Source: Diphasiastrum complanatum
Lineage: Eukaryota > Streptophyta > Lycopodiopsida > Lycopodiales > Lycopodiaceae
NCBI GenBank assembly: GCA_029204225.1
Contig: MU832202.1
Span: forward strand, 1-64,000
Direction of reading: 5' to 3'
DNA length: 64,000 nt
The notes under the pieces were generated by a model. The model had not been told where the DNA came from. It did not search any database and saw only the letters and a program-made list of their open reading frames with translations. Made by a program: the position numbers and the translations under genes. Numbering within the stretch: position 1 is the stretch's first letter; each line of letters begins with the position of its first letter. Of the stretch, positions 58,941 through 64,000 are shown piece by piece.

Positions 58941-59584
58941 TTGGGAAACTTCTTCCTTGCAGTTGGGGATGAAGACGGTGAATAGGACTCAACAGATTTG
59001 CCCCTTTCCTGTAACAAGAGACCATAGACCTCTTCATAGGTAGGGATCTTTTCCCTCACAGATCTCATCATCACAAAGTTCTGATAAGCATATGACAAGC
59101 TATTTAGAACTATTGGCACCAAGTATTTGTCAGCAATAGATTCTCCAAGCACAGAAAGCTGATATCTAAGATCCTGAATCTTAGTAAGATGATCAGTAAC
59201 TGTATCCCCTGTCTCCATTCTGAGAATATACAACTTGTTCTTCAAGTAGAGAAACCTAGTTGTACTTGTTGTCTCATACAATACACAAAGAATGTGCCAT
59301 GCATCCACGGGCCCTTTGGCTGACCTGATTAGAGGAATCACAGTATCCCTCACTGACATGTTGATGATCCTGTGTGCCTTTTCCCCTCTCTTGATATAGT
59401 CTTTGAGTTCAAGTTCAGATGTTGGAACAGGCTCCTCACCTGTCACAAGCTTCCAACATTCTTTGTCTTCAAGAATGTTCTTGATCTTGAATTTCCAAAT
59501 GCTAAAGTTAGTGCCATCAAGCCGGCTGGCTTCACTCAGCATGCTCTCTGCAAGACTAGACATAGCTGGATAGAAATAAAACAC
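58886..59584 (-). pseudogene. Copia-4 gag
   Basis: A 232-codon frame. LDGTNFSIWKFKIKNILEDK is the Copia gag start; AWHILCVLYETTSTTRFLYL, MRMETG-type LRMETGDTVTDHL and VLNSLSYAYQNFVM are standard Copia gag landmarks. It ends in the Ser-rich region before any zinc knuckle, where the deletion begins. Confidence 0.88.
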
Positions 59585-59609
59585 AAAAGGTAAACTGGGT
59601 GAAAACCAT

Positions 59610-59966
59610 TGATTTAGTACGAGACAGGCAGCTTCTAGTAGGCTTGGGAAGGGTCATGCTTCCCTTGCTCAGATGGAGAGATTTTGCTTCCGTAACTTTT
59701 TTCAAGATGCCTCGAGTAAGTGTCGGCTTTTTGACACCATTGTTTCCCTTACAGCTCTATATGCATTAGCTGCATGGTGCACTAGTCTTACCTCATCTAA
59801 CTGGGGCAGTATCTCGCAATTACAGATCAATATGTTTTCACGTATGATTCGGGCTAAGCCTTCAGTTCCACACCAGATCGTCCTTGCTGAGTTTGCGGTC
59901 CCGCCCATGTACCTTGATGCCTTACTCCAGCTCATCACATACATACAGCGAGTCGGTGCGTTATAG
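59610..59966 (+). pseudogene. LINE (non-LTR) reverse-transcriptase C-terminal fragment
   Basis: Frame 59673-59966 has CRLFDTIVSLTALYALAAW, INMFSRMIRAKPSVPHQIVL and AEFAVPPMYLDALLQLI. This follows the region after the RT thumb in plant LINE proteins (VRLFDTLV..LLYG..W...FLRRLLGV). No RT catalytic motif or poly-A tail is present, so it is a small piece. Confidence 0.6.
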
Positions 59967-60129
59967 GCTTCTGAGTAGAGATATACACAGGCTGCTCTCA
60001 TTTCATCTGGGCTCCTTCACCAGCCTCCCGACTTCTTGACACAGTTGGTATCTCTATCACTGCACTTCCCTCTGGTATAGCTTACCTTGATCGAGCCTTG
60101 CATGGTCAATTGGGGGGTAAAACCGTAGA

Positions 60130-60445
60130 AGAAGAGAAGAAGAGAAAAGTGAAGCATATATGCTTGTTGTTGAAGAATATTCTTCTAATGAGCATAAATG
60201 GTATGCAGATTCAAGTGCATCTTCACATAAAGAGAAGTTTTCATGTTATGTGAACAAAGATGTCAAAAAGAAAGTGATTCTTGGAGACAATAGTACTCAA
60301 GATATCCAAGGACGTAGCCATATCGAAAAAGGAATACTTCAAAATCCAATTCACATTCCTAGGCTACCAAAGAATCTTTTAGCAATTAGATGCATAACTG
60401 ACCAAGACATGAAGGTGGAAAAGGAGATTCAAGGAGGCGGCCACA

Positions 60446-60448
<3 letters not shown>
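60130..60448 (+). pseudogene. Copia gag-protease fragment
   Basis: Frame 60160-60504: KWYADSSASSHKEKFSCYV (protease motif D-S-G changed to D-S-S), ILGDNSTQDIQGRSHIEKGI, HIPRLPKNLLAIRCITDQDMKVE. It belongs to a Copia lineage different from Copia-1 to 3. It ends in a 34-bp AG tract (60449-60482). Confidence 0.8.

Positions 60449-60482
<34 letters not shown>
60449..60482. repeat. (AG)n microsatellite, 34 bp
   Basis: Uninterrupted AG dinucleotides. Confidence 0.97.
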
Positions 60483-60486
<4 letters not shown>

Positions 60487-60879
60487 CACCAGAAGCTATT
60501 CTGAGAGAAATAGTTCCTCCGACTACAGGTGAACATCATACACGTAGCACTTGTGACTAAACTCTTTTAAATTTGACGGATTTGCATTGTCACTTGTGCA
60601 TACTGCAATGTCACAAATGGAATCTCGATTGTGATTTATGTAATTGTGATTCATTTTGGAATTTAAACAATGTAGTGATTGAATATTTTTCCAATTTCAT
60701 TTGTTATGATAGGATCATCTACCTTAGACATAGACATGCATCCACCTGAGCTCTCGCAAGTAGTGAGGTTGAGACAAAGCCAGAAGCCTGCACATCTTTA
60801 GCACATGCAAGTACAGTCGGCACCTCTACTTCTAGGAAAGAGAAGGCTACTAGTAGGGATACACTTATACGTGAATTCA

Positions 60880-61443
60880 TTTCAAAGGCACAAACAAGAA
60901 TAAGGCTAACATGGCTATTAGAAAATTGTTATACTTTTGTGACCTCCCCTTCAGCTCCTACTTGGGATATGGTAGAGCATGTTGCTTCATTAGGGGGCAT
61001 CTAATGTGGACCTAGAATGGCGTCATTACGTAGCACACAAATGCAGAGGGAGGTTTTGAGTGTGGGCAAGGAACTAGAGCCTATTCATGATTCATGGAAA
61101 CAACATGTATGGATAATCATGACTGATGGTTGGAGTGATGGCAAGAGGCCGCATGAAAGTATTGGCTCCATTTTGCCACTTCTAGCTAGTGATGCAAGTG
61201 TTCTTGCTTGAAACATGTTGCTTTGGGCCCCTTGATGAACCACTTTTTAATGGGATTTCACAGGCAACACTTGTAACTTTTGGTTTTGTCATCTTGCTGA
61301 ATGTTCAAAATTGTGTTATTGAGTCCAATTCAAGGCCTGAAGTATGGGCAATCAATGTCACAAGTGATAATCAAAATATAGCAATGAAATATAGTGGTAG
61401 GATGAAAGTTGCAGAGTATTCTACTCATCAACAGGTATACTAA
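60880..61443 (+). pseudogene. hAT-like transposase fragment (DUF659-type)
   Basis: Frame 61017-61211 ends SWKQHVWIIMTDGWSDGKRP, matching the conserved T-x-M-(S/T)-D-G-W-(S/T)-D-G-(K/R) block at the start of the DUF659 domain in plant hAT-type transposases. LRSTQMQREVL upstream fits the region before it. 60930-61000 gives CDLPFSS-like sequence in another frame. The 61189-61443 frame may be further transposase but I see no motif. Heavily broken. Confidence 0.5.
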
Positions 61444-61700
61444 ACAACAAACACCTAGGAAAAAAGCAGAATACTCAACTTTACATTTCAGATTGAGAAA
61501 GATAGTGATTCGGCAGATGTAGAGTGATTAGTTAACCAAGATGTTCAATTATTGACTTCCTTTTACTCCGTCTCCATAAAATCACTTTTAACTTTTTTAC
61601 AAGGAAAGAGAGGTGCCTCCTCAGGCAGAACGTGTGCAAATTTTTTTTTCAAAGCAGATTGTTTCCCCTTGAAGTTAAAGGCAGCCTATTTCTTGGAATT

Positions 61701-61902
61701 GTCATTCAACACTCCGAAATGAAAGATTTCGAGTGCATTCAAAGGTAATATCCATAATCTAATTTGCAATTTATAGGACTAAAGTGTTTAGCAGAAAGGT
61801 GTCATTCAACACTCCGAAATGAAACGATTTCAAGTGCATTCAAAAGTAATATGCATAATCTACTCTGCGATTTATTAGGACTAAAGTGTTTAGCAGAAAG
61901 GT
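61701..61902. repeat. Tandem duplication of a ~100-bp unit
   Basis: 61701-61800 and 61801-61902 both start GTCATTCAACACTCCGAAAT and end TTTAGCAGAAAGGT, with about 10 differences. A third copy starts (GTCAT) and stops. Confidence 0.92.
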
Positions 61903-62723
61903 GTCATATATTAGACAATAAATAAAGATAACTAGTTATGATTCCAGTGTAGAGATGAATGACGTAAAGCGCTCAAAAGGGTCCTAAAAGGCTTATTGAG
62001 ACTCTCTTAAGGCTTTAGAGTACAAGTTAGAAAAGATAACTAGTTCTTGGCCTAGTAGCGGATTTTAACTTGAAATACCGAGGCAGGAGAGGCCACTCCT
62101 TTGAAGAAGAATCTTTTGCTCATCATGGAATTTGATATTTAGATTCTAATCATCTTCTCCTTGAAAATAGGAATCATCGTTAGTTTTTATGTCCGTTGCA
62201 ATACAAGGTTCCAAGCTCTATATTTACATTGATCAACAAATGGGTAACCGTTATGATAACACCTAATAGATTCATTCATCTTAGTAGCAATTTTCTGACA
62301 GACAAACTTCTGAGATTCCGATTCATCTTCGAGACACTATAGCGTCTGATTCTGTATTGTTTGAAGATAAAATGTTGAGCAAAATTGGATCAACTTCAGA
62401 TAATAAACATTCATCTTGTGCTCGTCAATCAATCTGATTCGACCTCCCAAACTAGCCGATTATTTTTTAAGTTTAGCATCACGATACCAACAATTGAAAA
62501 GCTAATATAACAAAAATTTTAACTAACAGAACCTCACGGATGTAAGATGTTAGATTCAAAATATGTGAAGCTAGCAAGTATCACTAATATTGCAGGAAAA
62601 TTCAACAAAAACTCTTCAAAAATCCAGGTTAGCTTCAAATCTTAATACTACCATGAGTATAGAAAGCAACCGTTAGATTTAAGAACAAAATGTGCTGCGA
62701 AAAGAAAAAGCAGAGAACAAAAC
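61903..62723. other. 5' portion of intron 1; nothing recognised
   Basis: No coding similarity or long repeat is seen. It leads to the splice donor at 62723. Confidence 0.5.
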
Positions 62724-62822
62724 CTGATTGCAGCAATCACAGATGAATGGGAGGAAGTCCACAAGATTGCACTCAGGGAGGGAGCAGTGGCGGCCCAGGT
62801 CAGGGAATTCCGGTGTTCCCAT
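62724..62822 (-). CDS. SAP: AN1-C2H2 zinc-finger stress-associated protein, exon 1 (residues 1-33)
   Basis: It starts at the ATG with complement 62820-62822: MGTPEFPDLGRHC is the typical N-terminus of AN1-C2H2 SAP proteins. It runs C13-X4-C18-X9-C28-X2-C31-N-Q and stops at the donor CAG/GTTTTG. Without exon 2 the finger lacks four ligands; with it the pattern is a complete AN1. The upstream in-frame Arg-Glu codons come from the GA tract of the 5' UTR, so the internal ATG at MGTPEF is the better start. Confidence 0.93.
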
Positions 62823-62828
62823 GTCGCG

Positions 62829-62866
<38 letters not shown>

Positions 62867-63100
62867 GATTCTCTCTCTCTCTCTCTCTCTCTCTATGCAA
62901 CGCTATTTTCTCTCTGCAGACCCTAAGAAAACCCTAACCCTAAACTATTAAAAAAAACTCCCCTTTCACTCACCACGCTCATATCTGTGTCCCCGATACC
63001 AAATATACGTCCTCTCTTTCAAAACGTTTCTACACGTTTTCTCTCTCTAGAACGTTTTACAATCACGTGCATTTCAATCACACCTCATAATATTTAGAGT
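62823..63100 (-). promoter_or_regulatory. 5' UTR and promoter of the AN1-C2H2 gene
   Basis: Reading away from the ATG: (GA)n tracts at 62831-62864 and 62871-62894 separated by TCGCGA-type sequence. Two overlapping telo-boxes (AAACCCTAACCCTAAA on the plus strand, 62928-62943) follow, then a TATA-like TATATTT at 63001-63007 (minus strand) and a G-box CACGTG at 63064-63069. Telo-boxes and GA-rich leaders are common in plant promoters of growth-related genes. The transcription start is not fixed by sequence. Confidence 0.6.
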
Positions 63101-63186
63101 GCACTTCAAATACGTTTTAGGGCATGCGTGGCAGAATGAGTGCAATAATCATTTTTTCTTCATCACACCCAACATGATTCTCTCTC

Positions 63187-63299
63187 TCTTCCCATTAAAA
63201 ATTAAAAAATATCTTTTGCCTGCATTAATATATGGCTCTCTCTCTCTCTATCTTCCCATTAAAAATTAATAAATATCTTTTGCGTACATTAATATATGC
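63187..63299. repeat. Tandem duplication, ~64-bp period
   Basis: TCTTCCCATTAAAAATTAA ... GCATTAATATATG occurs at 63187-63234 and again at 63251-63299, each preceded by a short CT run. Confidence 0.9.
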
Positions 63300-63304
63300 T
63301 TCTT

Positions 63305-63382
63305 GGTTTCCAAGGGGAGGCTCGAACCTGGGACCAAAGAAACTTTGGATGCCAAGCTAACCAGTTGAGCCAACCCCGTTGG
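63305..63382 (-). repeat. tRNA-like SINE head (or tRNA pseudogene)
   Basis: On the minus strand TGGCTCAACTGGTTAG (63357-63372) fits a pol III A box, and GGTTCGAGCCT (63318-63328) fits a B box at tRNA-like spacing. The acceptor and T stems do not pair fully, so it is not an intact tRNA. No SINE body or tail is delimited. Confidence 0.5.
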
Positions 63383-63894
63383 GTAATATATGGTCTAATG
63401 TACTATAGAAGGGGTCGGGCACACACGGCATTTTGCCCGGCAAGGATTTTCAAAAAAATTTAAGTGAGCTTAAAAAATTTTGAAAGCAAAACCCGACAGA
63501 ATGACCTGTGTCCAGTTACGAACAAGATCACAATTATGCTATGGTTGATCTATGAAAGCAGGACATACATAGAATTAGTCTAGAAAGCAAGAAAAAGAGC
63601 TTAAAAAGACTAAAGAAAAAAGAGATCAATATCATAGATGAATAACAAATGACACAGATTCCCTACTTATAGCCTAAAGGAAGCCCTAAATAGGAAGCTT
63701 GCAGTGACAAGGGCCCAACTGGGAGAGATAATAGTGCACCTTCCAAAAAGGCCTCCACTCTCCAATATATGTCCAAATGTCCAAATAATGAATAATAAGG
63801 TCCAAGGCCAACTATAAAGTCTAGGTGTTAATAATGAATAAAAAAGGGCCCAAGGCTTGCTTATGCATAAAGTAAACTAAATGTAAATTGAGGT
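63383..63894. other. No gene seen
   Basis: Plain sequence upstream of the SAP gene. No ORF, RNA or repeat is recognised apart from a few AATAATGAATAA-type repeats near 63785-63840. Confidence 0.5.
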
Positions 63895-64000
63895 CTGATA
63901 AAACCAAGAGAAAACTATTTTTACATTTACTTTACCGCAGTAGGATGTTTGAGACCATTCATGTGAAGAAGTTTTATGCTCGCATTTTACTATAGTTATT
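63895..64000 (+). mobile_element. Penelope-like fragment 3 (PLE-3), cut by the window end
   Basis: Aligns with 8064-8156 of PLE-1: TTTACATTTACTTTACC and CATTCATGTGAAG against CATCCATGTGAAG, and CATTTTACTAT at the end of both. The rest lies beyond the window. Confidence 0.6.

Larger units (their letters stand above)
57815..59584 (-). mobile_element. Copia-4: Copia element with a large internal deletion
   Basis: Minus strand. A 3' LTR lies at 57815-58199 behind a PPT (TTGAGGGGGGG). RNase H and the RT end (58235-58940) are joined directly to gag (58886-59584). Protease, integrase and the RT core are deleted, and the 5' LTR is missing. It begins precisely in the Gy1 3' LTR; the other side of the target is not found. 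Confidence 0.85.
45629..62723 (-). other. Intron 1 of the AN1-C2H2 gene, 17,095 bp, filled with transposable elements
   Basis: The donor is CAG/GTTTTG at 62723 and the acceptor is TGTAG/GTTTTC at 45629, phase 0. Joining the exons gives an unbroken AN1 finger, which is the proof of the intron. Inside lie Gy1 with Gy2 nested in its LTR, Copia-4, a LINE piece, a Copia protease piece, a hAT-like piece and two PIP-box ORFs. The coding elements are in both orientations; Gy1 and Gy2 are antisense to the gene. Unique-looking intron sequence remains at both ends (45629-46580 and 61910-62723). Confidence 0.9.

Noticed and set aside
62928-62943. Interstitial telomere array
   Set aside because: Only about two CCCTAAA units are present, next to a gene start; a telo-box fits better.
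63308-63386. A functional tRNA gene
   Set aside because: The A and B boxes are fine but the T stem pairs over only about 3 bp and the acceptor stem is incomplete.

Overview
The window is eukaryotic nuclear DNA from a land plant with a large, repeat-choked genome. A fern or another non-flowering lineage is my best guess, because Penelope-like reverse-transcriptase remnants, very long (AG/CT)n microsatellites and a giant intron occur together. That placement is inference. Almost all coding sequence is retrotransposon debris.

The one clear host gene is on the minus strand. It encodes a 306-residue AN1-C2H2 zinc-finger protein of the stress-associated protein (SAP11/13/16-like) type. Exon 1 (62724-62822) encodes the first 33 residues. 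Exon 2 (44807-45628) encodes the rest. The junction falls inside the first AN1 finger and restores all eight of its zinc ligands, so the 17,095-bp gap is an intron. The intron holds two nested chromovirus (Ty3/gypsy) elements, a deleted Copia, a LINE fragment, a Copia protease fragment, a hAT-like fragment and a pair of PIP-box ORFs.

Layout. 1-4749: a Copia element (Copia-1) whose RT core is replaced by unfamiliar sequence. 4750-6985: non-coding DNA with three long GA/CT tracts. 7.0-10.5 kb: a Penelope-like element carrying a piece of a Copia of the same kind. 10.5-16.5 kb: three diverged copies of a non-coding unit of about 1.5-2.3 kb. 16.5-17.3 kb: a second Penelope-like fragment. 17.3-43.9 kb: head-to-tail pieces of one Ty3/gypsy family with a very long gag and no chromodomain seen (family G). 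Family G is broken by Copia-2 (18299-23445, minus; LTRs identical by eye) and Copia-3 (29864-34937, plus; LTRs about 2% apart; perfect ATAGC target duplication). 44.6-63.1 kb: the zinc-finger gene and its TE-filled intron. 63.2-64 kb: a small tandem repeat, a tRNA-like SINE head and a third Penelope-like fragment.

The most unusual signal is the Copia group. Three separate copies share the same segment in place of the catalytic second half of RT. One of them (Copia-2) lacks gag and the protease active site, yet has two 654-bp LTRs that read as identical and a 1027-codon open frame. This looks like a recently active non-autonomous retrotransposon that relied on proteins supplied in trans.
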